Notes: a model not told the origin generated them from the letters alone. Positions 1 to 9,463 are shown, numbered from the stretch's first letter. The stretch is DNA of 64,000 nt from Microthrixaceae bacterium (GCA_023957975.1 JAMLGM010000004.1:248001-312000), one strand, 5' to 3'. Numbers and translations: made by a program.

Positions 1-689
1 TCTTCCTCGGAGGCGACACCACGATCGGGTGTGGCATCGGTCGCGGCGGCTACGAACGCTCCTTTGGGGTGGTTCCTCGTCGTGCCGAGTGCGACAACTG
101 GCCGCAGCGCTGGTATCCGATCACCGACGTCGACGGTCTCGACATCGCCATGGTGCACACGGGACAGTGGGAACTGGTCGACCGCCGTATCCCACTCGGG
201 ATGAATCACACCGTCGTCGGCGAAGACGCCGCGCTGCTGAGCACCCCCGTGCCAACGCAGATCGATGAGGTGTGGCGCAACGTCGGAGATCAGATCTACG
301 ACGACTACCTGCTCGCAGAGCTGTCGGCAGCTCAAGAGTTGCTGTCGCGTCGCGGCGCGCTGGTGTTGTGGGTGAACCTTCCCTACTACAGCAACCTCGA
401 CAGCGAGTCGTTCAACGCCAACCTGCGCCTGAGCCACGACCCGGCGCGGGTCGACGCGTTCAACGCTGTGCTCGAACGGCTCACCGCGAAGTTCCCGGAC
501 ACTTCGCGGCTGTTGGATCTGCATACCTACATGGCCGACAAGACCGATGACACGAGCCTTCGGGCCGACGGATCCCACTTCAACAAGGAGGGTGCGGAAT
601 CGGTCGCCTTGGAATTTCTCGGCCCCGAACTGCTTCGTCTCTGGCGCGACTGGCGGGCGCCGCAACTCGGCCTCGACGGTGACCGATAG
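1..689 (+). CDS. SGNH-domain C-terminus of a cell-surface acyltransferase (5' truncated by window)
   Basis: The frame is open from the first codon in the window (position 3), so the gene begins upstream and only its C-terminal domain of about 229 residues is present. The visible part matches the C-terminal SGNH esterase-like domain of OafA-type acyltransferases. It has a GCGIGRGG stretch like the substrate-loop region of the neighbouring paralogue, a DNWPQRW segment, and near the end ADGSHFNKEGA, the Asp-x-x-His catalytic block. The next gene, 36 bases downstream on the same strand, is a full-length paralogue, and a third lies at 3498-5642, so this is a small family cluster. Predicted role is O-acylation of a cell-wall or exported glycan. 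The substrate is unknown and the N-terminal membrane domain is assumed, not seen. Confidence 0.85.
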   Translation, partial: FLGGDTTIGCGIGRGGYERSFGVVPRRAECDNWPQRWYPITDVDGLDIAMVHTGQWELVDRRIPLGMNHTVVGEDAALLSTPVPTQIDEVWRNVGDQIYDDYLLAELSAAQELLSRRGALVLWVNLPYYSNLDSESFNANLRLSHDPARVDAFNAVLERLTAKFPDTSRLLDLHTYMADKTDDTSLRADGSHFNKEGAESVALEFLGPELLRLWRDWRAPQLGLDGDR

Positions 690-724
690 CGGGCCGTTCA
701 GCTTCGGCGATTGAGCGATACACG

Positions 725-3460
725 ATGCCAGCGGTTCCAGATCAACCCATACCCACCCATCCCGGCGCCCCGACAACGGCGCGCACCCCCGCCCCGTTCG
801 GGCACGTGGCGGGCCTCGACGGCCTTCGAGGTATCGCGATCATCCTGGCGCTCTGTTACCACGCTCACATGTCGTTCGCGACCGGCGGGTTCGTCGGCGT
901 CACCATGTTTTTCACCCTGTCGGGATTCCTCATCACCTCGCTGCTGCTGCGCGAGTTCGACCGCAACGGCAAAGTCGACCTCGGGCGATTCTGGTCGCGC
1001 CGATTCCGCCGTCTCCTGCCCGCCGGGTACGCCACGATCGCACTCGTGGTCGTCATGGGAGCCGTCGGAATCTGGGACGGCGACCAACTCCGTTCCCTTC
1101 GCAGCGACGTTCCGGGCGCCCTGGGTCAGGTACTCAACTGGGTGTTCATCGCCAAGGGCACCTCCTATGCCGGAGCCACCACCGCACCCTCGCCGCTCAA
1201 CCATTTCTGGAGCCTGGCGATCGAGGAGCAGTTCTACGTGGTGTTCCCGCTGCTCGCGGCGGGCCTGCTGGCCGTTGCGCGCCGACGGCGGGCGCCGCTG
1301 GTCGCGGTGTTGATGGTGTTGGCTGCCGGTTCCGCCTGGTGGAACGCACACCTGGCCGGCACCGACCTCAACCGGGCCTATTTCGGTCTGGATACGCGCA
1401 TGTCCGAACTGCTGCTGGGAGCGCTGCTGGCATGCGCCACGCTCTACCGGACCCAGATCACCAACTGGTGGCTGCGTCAGGTGACGACGCTGGTCGGCGT
1501 CGCAGCGTTGGCGACGTTGGGGTTCATCACCGCCAACGCGACGTTTTCCACCCAATGGATGTACCCCTGGGGATTCCTCCTGGTGGCGGTCTGTACCGCG
1601 GCGTTGATCGTGTCGGCGATGCAGGCCTCGGCGTTCGCCCGGGCGCTCGGCTGGAAGCCGCTCGCGTGGGTGGGCACGATCAGCTACGGGCTCTACCTGT
1701 ACCACTGGCCGATCTTTCAGTGGTTGACCCCGCGGCGAACCGGACTCACGTTGTGGCCGCTGTTCGGCGTTCGCATGGCGATCACGATCGTGATCGCCGT
1801 CGTGAGCTACCGCTTCCTCGAACACCCGATCCGGACGGGTACCGCGCTGCGCGGACGAACGCTGGCCGCGGTGCTCGGCGGCGCGGCGGTGTTGCTGTTG
1901 GTGTCGTCGACCCTGGTGGCCGCGACGGCTGCACCGGCGCAGGAAAGCCTCGCCGGTCTCGAACGCAGCACCACGACCGCGCCGCCCCCACCACAACGGG
2001 TGTTGATCGTCGGCGACGAGACCGCCGCGTCGCTGATCGCGGATCCGACCACCACCGACGGGGTGATCGCCGCGGCGAACGTCGTCGTCGAGTCCTCGAC
2101 CGCACCCGGATGCGGCGTGTCGTTCGGGGGGACCCGGGTGGTGAGCGGGCAATCGACCGAAGCCGTCAACCCGCCGAACTGTGCCGGGGCGGCCGAGGTC
2201 TGGTCGCAGGCGGTCGCGAGTTTTCAGCCGGACGTGGTGGTGGTGATGGCCGGTTTCTGGGACGTCACCGACCGGCAGTTCTGGTCCGAGGACCCGATTC
2301 GCCATCCGGGGGAGCAGACCTTCGACGATTTCCTGGGCACCGAGATGTTCGGCCGCACCGAGGAGTTGGCTTCGGGCGGAGCGACCGTCGCCTGGGCGAC
2401 GATGGCCCCTCAGCGTCGACAGTTGCCGGGGGTTGCATTACCCCCGGAACTCGTGCCCGAGAACGACCCGGCCCGTGCGGGTGCCTATAACGCTCGCCTC
2501 AACGAGGTCGTCGAGTCGAGCGAGCGGGCACGGGTGCTCGATGTCGCCACCAAAATCGCCTCGCTCAGTAGCGATCCGTTCGACCCGACCATTCGCCCAG
2601 ATGGCGCCGCACTGTCGCCGCCGGCCGCCGCCCAGGTCCTCGCATGGGCGCTCGAGGAGGTTGCCGGCATCAGCCGGGTCATCGATGCCGGCGCACTCGG
2701 CGGCACCGGCATGGTCGATCCCTTCACCCCGGGCGATCTTCCGCCCGCCCCCGCGTGGACTCCGTTGACGCTGGCGCCGAACGAGCGGCCCCGGATCATG
2801 GTGGCGGGCGATTCGGTGGCCTTCGGGTTGGGGTACGCACTGCAGAACTGGGCCGCGGCCTCGGGCACAGCGGAGTTCCTGCAGCGCGGGCAGTTCAATT
2901 GTCCGATCGCCCGCGGCGGCAGCTATCGCTTCCAGACCGAGGTGGCCGAGTTCCCCGACCGCTGCGACTGGGGGGAACAGTTCCTGACCTGGGTCGCTGA
3001 ATCACGGCCCCACGAGGTGACGATCTTCAACGGGGTCTGGGACATCGTCGATCGCATCCTGCCGGGTGACCGCAAATGGCGCCACATGGGCGATCCGGTA
3101 CTCGATGCATATTTCCTGCGCGAGTTGCTCACCGCGATCGACGTCTTCAGTTCCCAGGGGGCACGGGTCACCCTGCTGACCCATCACTACATCGAAAGCG
3201 GCGCCCAGAAGGGCTTCCAGGGCCTGCCGGAGTCGGAACACGCCCGCGTCGACCGGTACAACGAACTGCTGCACGAGGCCGCGGCACTTCGCCCCGGGGT
3301 CGTGAGCGTGGTCGACTTCGCCGCCGGGGTGCAGACCGGTCCGAACGGGATGGTCGACCCGGCCAATCTCACCGACGGACTGCACTTCACCGACGAGGCG
3401 CTCGTGGGCGTGTCCGAGTGGTTGGGACCGCAGTTGGTCGAACTCGCCTCACGGCCCTGA
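725..3460 (+). CDS. OafA-type membrane acyltransferase with two tandem SGNH domains
   Basis: A 911-residue protein. The N-terminal part (to about residue 395) is an acyltransferase-3 membrane domain with HVAGLDGLRG, a Tyr-His pair in the first helix (LCYHAHM), FFTLSGFLITS and the diagnostic LNHFWSLAIEEQFY, followed by several hydrophobic helices. After a Thr/Pro-rich linker come two SGNH-like domains. The first (about 417-640) has GDET at 430-433 where catalytic GDS is expected and ends in PDGAALS without the His. The second (about 680-911) has intact GDS at 695-697 and DGLH at 884-887. Such enzymes transfer acyl groups across the membrane onto exported glycans. The usual architecture has one SGNH domain, so the extra degenerate copy is unusual. 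Substrate unknown. Confidence 0.93.
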   Translation: MPAVPDQPIPTHPGAPTTARTPAPFGHVAGLDGLRGIAIILALCYHAHMSFATGGFVGVTMFFTLSGFLITSLLLREFDRNGKVDLGRFWSRRFRRLLPAGYATIALVVVMGAVGIWDGDQLRSLRSDVPGALGQVLNWVFIAKGTSYAGATTAPSPLNHFWSLAIEEQFYVVFPLLAAGLLAVARRRRAPLVAVLMVLAAGSAWWNAHLAGTDLNRAYFGLDTRMSELLLGALLACATLYRTQITNWWLRQVTTLVGVAALATLGFITANATFSTQWMYPWGFLLVAVCTAALIVSAMQASAFARALGWKPLAWVGTISYGLYLYHWPIFQWLTPRRTGLTLWPLFGVRMAITIVIAVVSYRFLEHPIRTGTALRGRTLAAVLGGAAVLLLVSSTLVAATAAPAQESLAGLERSTTTAPPPPQRVLIVGDETAASLIADPTTTDGVIAAANVVVESSTAPGCGVSFGGTRVVSGQSTEAVNPPNCAGAAEVWSQAVASFQPDVVVVMAGFWDVTDRQFWSEDPIRHPGEQTFDDFLGTEMFGRTEELASGGATVAWATMAPQRRQLPGVALPPELVPENDPARAGAYNARLNEVVESSERARVLDVATKIASLSSDPFDPTIRPDGAALSPPAAAQVLAWALEEVAGISRVIDAGALGGTGMVDPFTPGDLPPAPAWTPLTLAPNERPRIMVAGDSVAFGLGYALQNWAAASGTAEFLQRGQFNCPIARGGSYRFQTEVAEFPDRCDWGEQFLTWVAESRPHEVTIFNGVWDIVDRILPGDRKWRHMGDPVLDAYFLRELLTAIDVFSSQGARVTLLTHHYIESGAQKGFQGLPESEHARVDRYNELLHEAAALRPGVVSVVDFAAGVQTGPNGMVDPANLTDGLHFTDEALVGVSEWLGPQLVELASRP

Positions 3461-3497
3461 CCCTTCCTCCATCACCACTTGGGATAGCCGGCAGCCG

Positions 3498-5642
3498 TCA
3501 ATCGCCGGAGGACTCGACGGTGGGCAGCCCCTCAGGGTGTTTGGCCTTCCATGCGGTTTCGATCTCGCCGAGCAACCAACGCGCCGCGGTCACCGAGGAG
3601 GCGCGGGTGAAGTGCACACCGTCGATGCGCAGGTCGGGGGAGAACTCACCACCGGGGGAGTTCTTCATCCACGTGGCGAGGTCGACCACCACGACGTTGG
3701 TGCGCAGCGCGGCGGCCTCGTTCACCAACTCGTTGAAGCGCTCCGAGCGACCCGGCTCGGCCTCGGAGTAGGGAGGCTTCGCCATGTACATCTCGGGGTT
3801 GTAGATCGGCGAGAACGTCGGCGCCGTCAGCCAGACCACCATCGCACCGTGCGCCGACCACTCGTCCATTCGTGCACCGAGTTCCTGGCGGAGAAAGTCG
3901 TCGTAGGCGGGATCGCCGACATGGGTCCAGTCCGCGAACCCATCGGGACGACGATCTGCGATGTCCCACATGCCGCCGGCGGCCAGCACCACGTCGGGTT
4001 CGAAAAGCTGGGTCGACTCCTCGAAGTTTCCGGGTCGGCCCAGACACTCCTGGTCGGCTTGTCGTTCGAGGCCGATCCCGCGGTTCCAACCGGTGGTGCC
4101 GAACGGACAGCCGACGAGGCCACGGTTGTACACCGACACCGTCGCATCGAGCGCTGCGAGTTGCTCGAACCCGATGCCGATCGACTTGGCGAAGGAATCG
4201 CCCATGACGAGTAGGCGAAGCGGACGGGTCGCCGCGGCGGCCTCGGCGGAGTCGCGTTGTTGTGGGGCCGCATCGACGACCCCGCCGACCGACTCGAGCG
4301 CCACGAGGTCGTTGTCGTCGGGGTCGGGCAACACGGCTGCGCCTGCGGCGAGCACGGCCAGCGCCACCAGCGGCACGACCGCGCGCTGATTGCCGGTGAT
4401 GAGGCGGCTGAAACGCACCGGCCGTTCGAAGACGTGGTACGACACGATGGCCAACGAGATGGTCAACGCCACCTGCATCACAGCGATGACGACCGCTGCG
4501 AGCGGCACGACGTCGGGGGTGAGCCACAACATGATCGGCCAGTGGAACAGGTAGACCCCATAGGAGATCTTGCCGAGTTCGACCAGCGCCGAGGATTCGA
4601 GGATTCGCGCCAGGGGGTAGGTGCCCGAGGTGATCGCCGCGATGATCACGCAGATCGCCGCGCCGTGAATGGAGAACCCGCCTCGATACAGCCAGGGATT
4701 CTCGATCGGCACCAGCGACCAGGACAGCACCAATCCGACCGTCGCGATGATCGACGCTACGGGCAGCAACGACCGGAAACGGTCGATGAGTCTGCCGGTG
4801 CCACCGAGGCTCAGCGCCGCGAGCACCCCGCCGATCGCCAGCTCGCCGACGCGGGTGTCGGTGCCGAGATACACCCGGTTCGAGTATTCGCCGCCCCCGA
4901 GCACCACCATGGCGAGAAAGGACAGCGCGGTGATCACCGAGAACACTCCGGCCACCGCGCTGCGCCGGTGCGCGAGCTTCATGGTGATCGCCACAACGAA
5001 CGGCACCACGAGGTACGCCTGCTCCTCGACCGCAAGACTCCAGAAGTGGTTCAGCGGCGACGGAGCGTTGAACGAGGCGGCGTATTCGTTACCCGAGAGG
5101 ATCTGATGCCAGTTGAACACGTAGCCGATCGCCGACCAGATCTGCCCGGGCAGGACCTGCAGTTGGCTGGCGGTGCCGATCAACGGGGTCAACACCAGAA
5201 CCACGGCGAGCGTCAGCAGCGATGCCGGCATCAGCCGCCGCAAACGCCGAGGCCAGAACCCGCCGAGGTTGACGAAACCGACGCTTTCGAACTCCAGGAT
5301 CAGCAGCGAGGTGATCAGGTACCCCGACAGCGTGAAGAAGGCTGACACACCGAGGAATCCGCCCTGGGTGAATCGGTGAAACCAACCGAGGTCGTTGGTC
5401 TGGCCCAGGTGGTACAACACCACCACCGCCACCGCGACGCCGCGCAACCCGTCGAGGCCGGCGATGTGGCGTAACGACGCGCGCCGAGGTGTGTGGGCGC
5501 GACGAGCAGCGCTCGGCGATGGGCCGCTGGGATCGCCACGACGTCGATCCGCGCTCGATGGGCCGGAGCGCGGGTGATCCGCACGGGTGCGGTCGGAGGT
5601 CGAACCCCTCGGTGGTGATCCGGTCGAGGAGTGGCTCGCCAC
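3498..5642 (-). CDS. OafA-type acyltransferase with C-terminal SGNH domain
   Basis: A 714-residue protein on the opposite strand, convergent with the 911-residue paralogue (38-base gap). A Ser/Pro/Arg-rich N-terminal tail of about 55 residues precedes RHIAGLDGLRGVAV, LYHLG, FFTLSGYLITS and LNHFWSLAVEEQAY, all hallmarks of acyltransferase-3 membrane domains. The C-terminal third holds one SGNH domain with GDSFAKSIGIGF and terminal IDGVHFT, so Ser and the Asp/His pair are both present. The long basic tail and GTG start make the exact start uncertain; a start nearer RRASLRH would also work. It lies 23 bases downstream of the UGM-like flavoprotein gene and is probably cotranscribed with it, which fits a role in modifying a surface glycan. 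Confidence 0.92.
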   Translation of the reverse strand: MASHSSTGSPPRGSTSDRTRADHPRSGPSSADRRRGDPSGPSPSAARRAHTPRRASLRHIAGLDGLRGVAVAVVVLYHLGQTNDLGWFHRFTQGGFLGVSAFFTLSGYLITSLLILEFESVGFVNLGGFWPRRLRRLMPASLLTLAVVLVLTPLIGTASQLQVLPGQIWSAIGYVFNWHQILSGNEYAASFNAPSPLNHFWSLAVEEQAYLVVPFVVAITMKLAHRRSAVAGVFSVITALSFLAMVVLGGGEYSNRVYLGTDTRVGELAIGGVLAALSLGGTGRLIDRFRSLLPVASIIATVGLVLSWSLVPIENPWLYRGGFSIHGAAICVIIAAITSGTYPLARILESSALVELGKISYGVYLFHWPIMLWLTPDVVPLAAVVIAVMQVALTISLAIVSYHVFERPVRFSRLITGNQRAVVPLVALAVLAAGAAVLPDPDDNDLVALESVGGVVDAAPQQRDSAEAAAATRPLRLLVMGDSFAKSIGIGFEQLAALDATVSVYNRGLVGCPFGTTGWNRGIGLERQADQECLGRPGNFEESTQLFEPDVVLAAGGMWDIADRRPDGFADWTHVGDPAYDDFLRQELGARMDEWSAHGAMVVWLTAPTFSPIYNPEMYMAKPPYSEAEPGRSERFNELVNEAAALRTNVVVVDLATWMKNSPGGEFSPDLRIDGVHFTRASSVTAARWLLGEIETAWKAKHPEGLPTVESSGD

Positions 5643-5665
5643 GGTGTCAGCGGCCCCTGGTCGGC

Positions 5666-7201
5666 TCAGCGCTGGTGAAGGGAGGGCGCGGTCGAGGGGA
5701 TCACCGGAGCGTCACGCCCGGTTCCCTGAGGCGACGACGCCGCCTTTTCTTCGTGGTACTCCTCTTCGACGTTGACCGCCCAGATGTCATGGTGGGCACC
5801 CTGGGCGATGTTTTCGACGGTCAACATGGCGGTGAGCATCGAATGATCGGCGTTGTTGTACTTGTGCATGCCGTTTCGTCCGACGGGATGGACGTTGGTG
5901 GCGTTGGCGGCGAGCCATGCCTTCATCACCTCGACGTTGGCGGCATAGTGCTCGTCGTAGGTCGGATACGCCTTGGGCATCCGAACGACGTAGCCCTCCG
6001 TGATCAGAGCGGGGTCGGCGAGTCCGAGGATGGCGAGCTCGCGCTTGGCGAGTTCGATGAGGTCCTCATCGGTCGAGGTCCACATTCCGTCGCCCTCGAA
6101 AACGAAGTACTCGAGGCCGAGGCAGGTGTAGCCGTCTTTGACCATGTAGGGAGACCACGAGCGGAAGTTCTGGATTCGACCGACTTTCACGTTCGGGTCA
6201 TGGATGTAGATCCAGTTGTCGTCGAAGGTCTCCTCACCCTTGACCACCAGAGCCACGGTCAGGAAGTCGCGGAACTGCAGGTCATCCGCGGCACGCCGGG
6301 TGACCTCGTCGACCGGCGGGTCCATCGAGCGCAGCAGCGCCGGCATGGGCATCGAGCTGATGACGTGTTCGGCGGGGTACTCGGTGCGGGCGCCGTCGGT
6401 CGATTCCGCGACCACGGTGTGGGCGACACCGTCGCTATGGCGAATTTCCACCACTCGGGTCTGCATGATCACGTCGCCACCCTGTTCGGTGACCAGATCG
6501 GTGCAACGCTCCCACATCATGCCCGGGCCGAACTTCGGGTACTCGAACTCTTCGATGAGCGAGGCGATGTCTTTTTGGTTCCGGTTCGGCAACAGCGCGT
6601 TCACGATGGCATTGAACAGCGACAGGTTCTTGATGCGTTGCGCAGCCCAGTCGGCGGGCATGGAACTGACCGGAACCCCCCACACCTTTTCGGTATAGGT
6701 CTTGAAGAACGTGCGGTAGAGGCGCCAACCGAACCGTGCGACGAGCCACCCCTCGTAGTTGTCCTGATCCTTCGGTGGGCGGACCTGAGCGACGGCATAG
6801 GAGGCGACGCACTTGATCGCCTCGATCGGCCCGAGGTTCGTCAACGCGTTCATCGCCTTGAGCGGATAATCGAAGTACTTGCCGTTGTAGAAAATCCGAC
6901 TCTTGCGCGGCCGCAACAGGAAGTCGCCCTGGGGAAGGATCTCGTGCCACAGGGCCGACACCTCAGGAACCTTGGTGAAGAAACGGTGACCACCGATGTC
7001 GAAACGCCATCCGTTGCGTTCGACCGTGCGGGAGATGCCACCGACGATGTCGTCGCTTTCCAGCACGGTGGCGTGACGTTGAACCTTGCCGAGCTGATAG
7101 GCAGCGGTGAGGCCGGCTGGCCCGGCGCCGATGATCACGACATCTCCCGATGGCGCGGCGGGTTCGGCGGTGGGGGCGACGGGGTCGGACTCAGAATTCA
7201 C
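5666..7201 (-). CDS. FAD-dependent oxidoreductase related to UDP-galactopyranose mutase
   Basis: A 511-residue flavoprotein with N-terminal dinucleotide fold VVIIGAGPAGLTAAY after about 20 low-complexity residues, then GGISRTVERNGWRFDIGGHRFF, which resembles the FAD-binding GG motif of amine-oxidase/UGM/protoporphyrinogen-oxidase-like enzymes. The motif KTYTEKVWG and the C-terminal MHKYNNADHSMLTAM also occur in the UGM-like group. Several such proteins are annotated as UDP-galactopyranose mutase, but that activity cannot be shown from sequence. The neighbouring acyltransferase downstream in the same direction suggests polysaccharide or cell-wall glycan synthesis. Start is GTG at 7201. An N-terminal extension before the Rossmann fold is unstructured, so a later start is possible. 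Confidence 0.85.
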   Translation of the reverse strand: MNSESDPVAPTAEPAAPSGDVVIIGAGPAGLTAAYQLGKVQRHATVLESDDIVGGISRTVERNGWRFDIGGHRFFTKVPEVSALWHEILPQGDFLLRPRKSRIFYNGKYFDYPLKAMNALTNLGPIEAIKCVASYAVAQVRPPKDQDNYEGWLVARFGWRLYRTFFKTYTEKVWGVPVSSMPADWAAQRIKNLSLFNAIVNALLPNRNQKDIASLIEEFEYPKFGPGMMWERCTDLVTEQGGDVIMQTRVVEIRHSDGVAHTVVAESTDGARTEYPAEHVISSMPMPALLRSMDPPVDEVTRRAADDLQFRDFLTVALVVKGEETFDDNWIYIHDPNVKVGRIQNFRSWSPYMVKDGYTCLGLEYFVFEGDGMWTSTDEDLIELAKRELAILGLADPALITEGYVVRMPKAYPTYDEHYAANVEVMKAWLAANATNVHPVGRNGMHKYNNADHSMLTAMLTVENIAQGAHHDIWAVNVEEEYHEEKAASSPQGTGRDAPVIPSTAPSLHQR

Positions 7202-7219
7202 GAGAGCCGATGCTAGTTC

Positions 7220-7507
7220 TCACGCCGTGGCGAGATGGTGAACGCTCGCTATCGGTTCACAGGCGACATCGGCCCCGGCAACCATGCGAACCATCAAGAT
7301 GTTGTCGGTGCGGATACTCGCGACGGGAACCGACCAGCAGTCGATCGTCTGGCGAGCGTTACCGGTGCGGTAAAAGGTGGTCATGGTCTTGTCGTGGGCG
7401 AAGGTGTCGGCGTCGGCGACGACCTCGGTGTGATGGTCGGTGAGGGTGATTTCGAAAGCCATGTAGGCATCGTGCACCCGCAGGCCTGTGGGGAACCAGG
7501 GCAGCAT
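7220..7507 (-). CDS. Conserved small hypothetical protein, 95 aa
   Basis: A short gene between the flavoprotein and the acyl-CoA synthetase genes, all reading leftward. ATG at 7507 is preceded by AGGAAAG at 8-base spacing, a good ribosome site. The product is mildly acidic with no signal peptide or membrane helix. It has a plausible globular composition (FEITLTDHHTEVVADADTF, later TIDCWSVPVASIRTDN). Amino-acid usage is balanced and lacks the Arg/Pro/Ala excess of shadow frames, which is why it is accepted. Family not recognised and no function is proposed. The start could also be the internal ATG 15 codons later. Confidence 0.6.
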   Translation of the reverse strand: MLPWFPTGLRVHDAYMAFEITLTDHHTEVVADADTFAHDKTMTTFYRTGNARQTIDCWSVPVASIRTDNILMVRMVAGADVACEPIASVHHLATA

Positions 7508-7553
7508 CGTTGGGTCTTTCCTGGGTGCGGACTGTGGACACGGCCCCTTGGCG

Positions 7554-7586
7554 GTGGATGCCCGGTGGATGCCCGGTGGATGCCCG
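7554..7586. repeat. 11-bp tandem repeat, three copies
   Basis: Three perfect head-to-tail copies of gtggatgcccg lie in the 102-base gap between the 95-aa gene and the acyl-CoA synthetase gene, followed by a partial fourth copy (gtgga). The position is downstream of the synthetase stop. No regulatory role can be read from it. Confidence 0.85.
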
Positions 7587-7609
7587 GTGGAGGTGGCGGA
7601 GGCGGCGTC

Positions 7610-9355
7610 TCAGCCCTCGGCCAGCGAACGCGCCCAGGCGTAGTCGGGCTTGCCCGAAGGGCTTCGTCGAACGCCGGCGACCCGGACGATCGACTTCGGG
7701 GCCTTGTAGGAGGCGAGGCGCGCCTTGACGTGAGCGATGAGCTCGTCGTCGCTCACCGTCGCGTCGGGTCGCAACGACACCACCGCCACCACCTCCGAAC
7801 CCCATCGCTCGCTCGCACGCCCGCACACGATGGCGTCGGTGACCGCCCGGTGAGCGGTGAGGGCCACCTCGACCTCCTCGGCGAAGACCTTCTCGCCGCC
7901 GGTGTTGATGCACACCGAGTCGCGTCCCAACAACTCAATCGTGCCGTCGGTGCGCAGCGCGGCACGGTCCCCGGCGACGCCATGGCGGACCCCGCCGATC
8001 ACCGGAAAGGTCGCCGCGGTCTTCGCCTCGTCGCCGAGGTAGCCCAGCGGCATGCGGCCGGTCTGAGCGAGCCACCCGGCCACCCCCACATCCGCGGGGT
8101 CGTCGGCGTTGAGCGGACGGTCCAATCCATCGGCGAGCACGACGGCTGTCGATTCCGAGCGAAAGCCTGTCGTCGACGGTCCTGTCGCAGATGGCCCTGC
8201 TGGAGGTGGGCCTGCTGGAGATGGGCCTGCTGGAGATGGGCCTGGCGCCGCAGCCGAGCTCGCCACCGCCGAGGTCGCCACGGCCTGGCGTCCACTTTCG
8301 GAGGAGCCGAGCACGTCGACGATGGTGACCCCGTCGAGAGCACCCAACAGTTCGGCCTTCACGTGAGGGCTGAGCACGGCCCCTCCCGACAGCAGGTGGC
8401 GAAGGCTCGACATGTCGCGCGGCCGTCCGGCGCGCCGGCTCGCCTCGAGTTGGTCCAGCAGCGGCCGAGCAAAGGAGTCGCCGACGATGAGCAGGCTGGT
8501 GACGCGGTGTCGCTCGACACAGTCCAACACGTCCGCGGCGTCGAAGTGCTCGGGGTGATCCTGGATGATCACCGTCCCACCGCCCAACCAGCAGCTCAGG
8601 GCGTTCCAATGGGCGGCCCCGTGCATCAACGGTGGGGCCGGGAGCGCCCGCAACCGGCTGTGTTCGGCGGCGGCGACGATCTCGTCGATCGAATCGAAGT
8701 CGGTTCGGTCCTTGCGCCGAAGTCCGAGCGCGGAGACCACGAAGTCGGCCTGACGCCACAACACCCCTTTGGGCAGTCCCGTCGTGCCGCCGGTGTAACA
8801 CACGTACAGATCGTCGCCCGAGCGCTCATCCGCGAGGCGGGCTCTCAACGCCTCCGAGGCGGGTTGGGTCACCACGTCTTCGTACCACCGGGCCCCGTCG
8901 ACCAGATCGTTGCTGGATTCGTCCGCCACCTGAATGAGCGCTTCGAGATGTTCCAGCCCGGCGCGCACCTCCTGCACGAGTGGGGCGAAGGCAGAGTGGA
9001 ACACCAGGACGCGGGCACGACTGTCGGCAAGGACGTAGGTGAGCTCTGCGGCGAGGTACCGATAGTTGATGTTGACGGGTGCCCACGATGCCTGCCAGGC
9101 GCCGAGCATCGCTTCGAGGTACTCGTTTCCGTTGTGCAGGTACAGCGCGACGTGTTCCTGGGTGCTTTCCCATCCGTTGGCACCCTCGAACACCCGGCGG
9201 CGGCCGGGGCGCACCCCGTGGAGCGTCTCGGCGAAGGCCGCTGCTCGGGCATCGACCTGTGCCCAACACAACCGCCGGTCGCGAAACAGCAGTGCGTCAC
9301 GATCCGGGTAGGCCTGCGCGATCGCTGCGCACATGTCGGCGATGTTCAACTCCAC
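7610..9355 (-). CDS. Acyl-CoA synthetase (AMP-forming ligase)
   Basis: A 581-residue member of the adenylate-forming superfamily, which activates a carboxylic acid with ATP and loads it on CoA. P-loop-like YTGGTTGLPKG lies near residue 188 and the hinge-region NTGGEKVFAEE near 483. The C-terminal SPSGKPDY holds the catalytic Lys near 566. It resembles the actinobacterial FadD group that begins with NIADMCAAI. Odd feature: residues about 367-396, just after the A5-like SSESGRQAV, are a proline/glycine-rich run of PAGPS units encoded by a 15-bp tandem repeat. Relatives have a short loop at this place. Divergent from the enoyl-CoA hydratase-like gene 108 bases away, so both may serve lipid or aromatic/steroid degradation. 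Confidence 0.93.
   Translation of the reverse strand: MELNIADMCAAIAQAYPDRDALLFRDRRLCWAQVDARAAAFAETLHGVRPGRRRVFEGANGWESTQEHVALYLHNGNEYLEAMLGAWQASWAPVNINYRYLAAELTYVLADSRARVLVFHSAFAPLVQEVRAGLEHLEALIQVADESSNDLVDGARWYEDVVTQPASEALRARLADERSGDDLYVCYTGGTTGLPKGVLWRQADFVVSALGLRRKDRTDFDSIDEIVAAAEHSRLRALPAPPLMHGAAHWNALSCWLGGGTVIIQDHPEHFDAADVLDCVERHRVTSLLIVGDSFARPLLDQLEASRRAGRPRDMSSLRHLLSGGAVLSPHVKAELLGALDGVTIVDVLGSSESGRQAVATSAVASSAAAPGPSPAGPSPAGPPPAGPSATGPSTTGFRSESTAVVLADGLDRPLNADDPADVGVAGWLAQTGRMPLGYLGDEAKTAATFPVIGGVRHGVAGDRAALRTDGTIELLGRDSVCINTGGEKVFAEEVEVALTAHRAVTDAIVCGRASERWGSEVVAVVSLRPDATVSDDELIAHVKARLASYKAPKSIVRVAGVRRSPSGKPDYAWARSLAEG
8191..8244. repeat. In-frame 15-bp tandem repeat inside acyl-CoA synthetase gene
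   Basis: About three and a half copies of a 15-bp unit (tgggcctgctggaga, first copy with substitutions) within the synthetase gene. The unit length is a multiple of three, so each copy adds one Pro-Ala-Gly-Pro-Ser block. Copy-number change would alter the length of this loop without breaking the frame. Confidence 0.85.
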
Positions 9356-9463
9356 GTCAGCTCCACGTCAGCTCCAGGTCTGTTCCACGGTGATGGCCGG
9401 TCGGATCGAAAGGCGGCAGGGCCGCTTCAACCTGCCGGGCTCGGAACCTAGCGGCCTGCGAAC

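Noticed and set aside
7235..9451. 738-codon plus-strand frame opposite the acyl-CoA synthetase
   Set aside because: Shadow frame; the minus-strand gene has all adenylation motifs.
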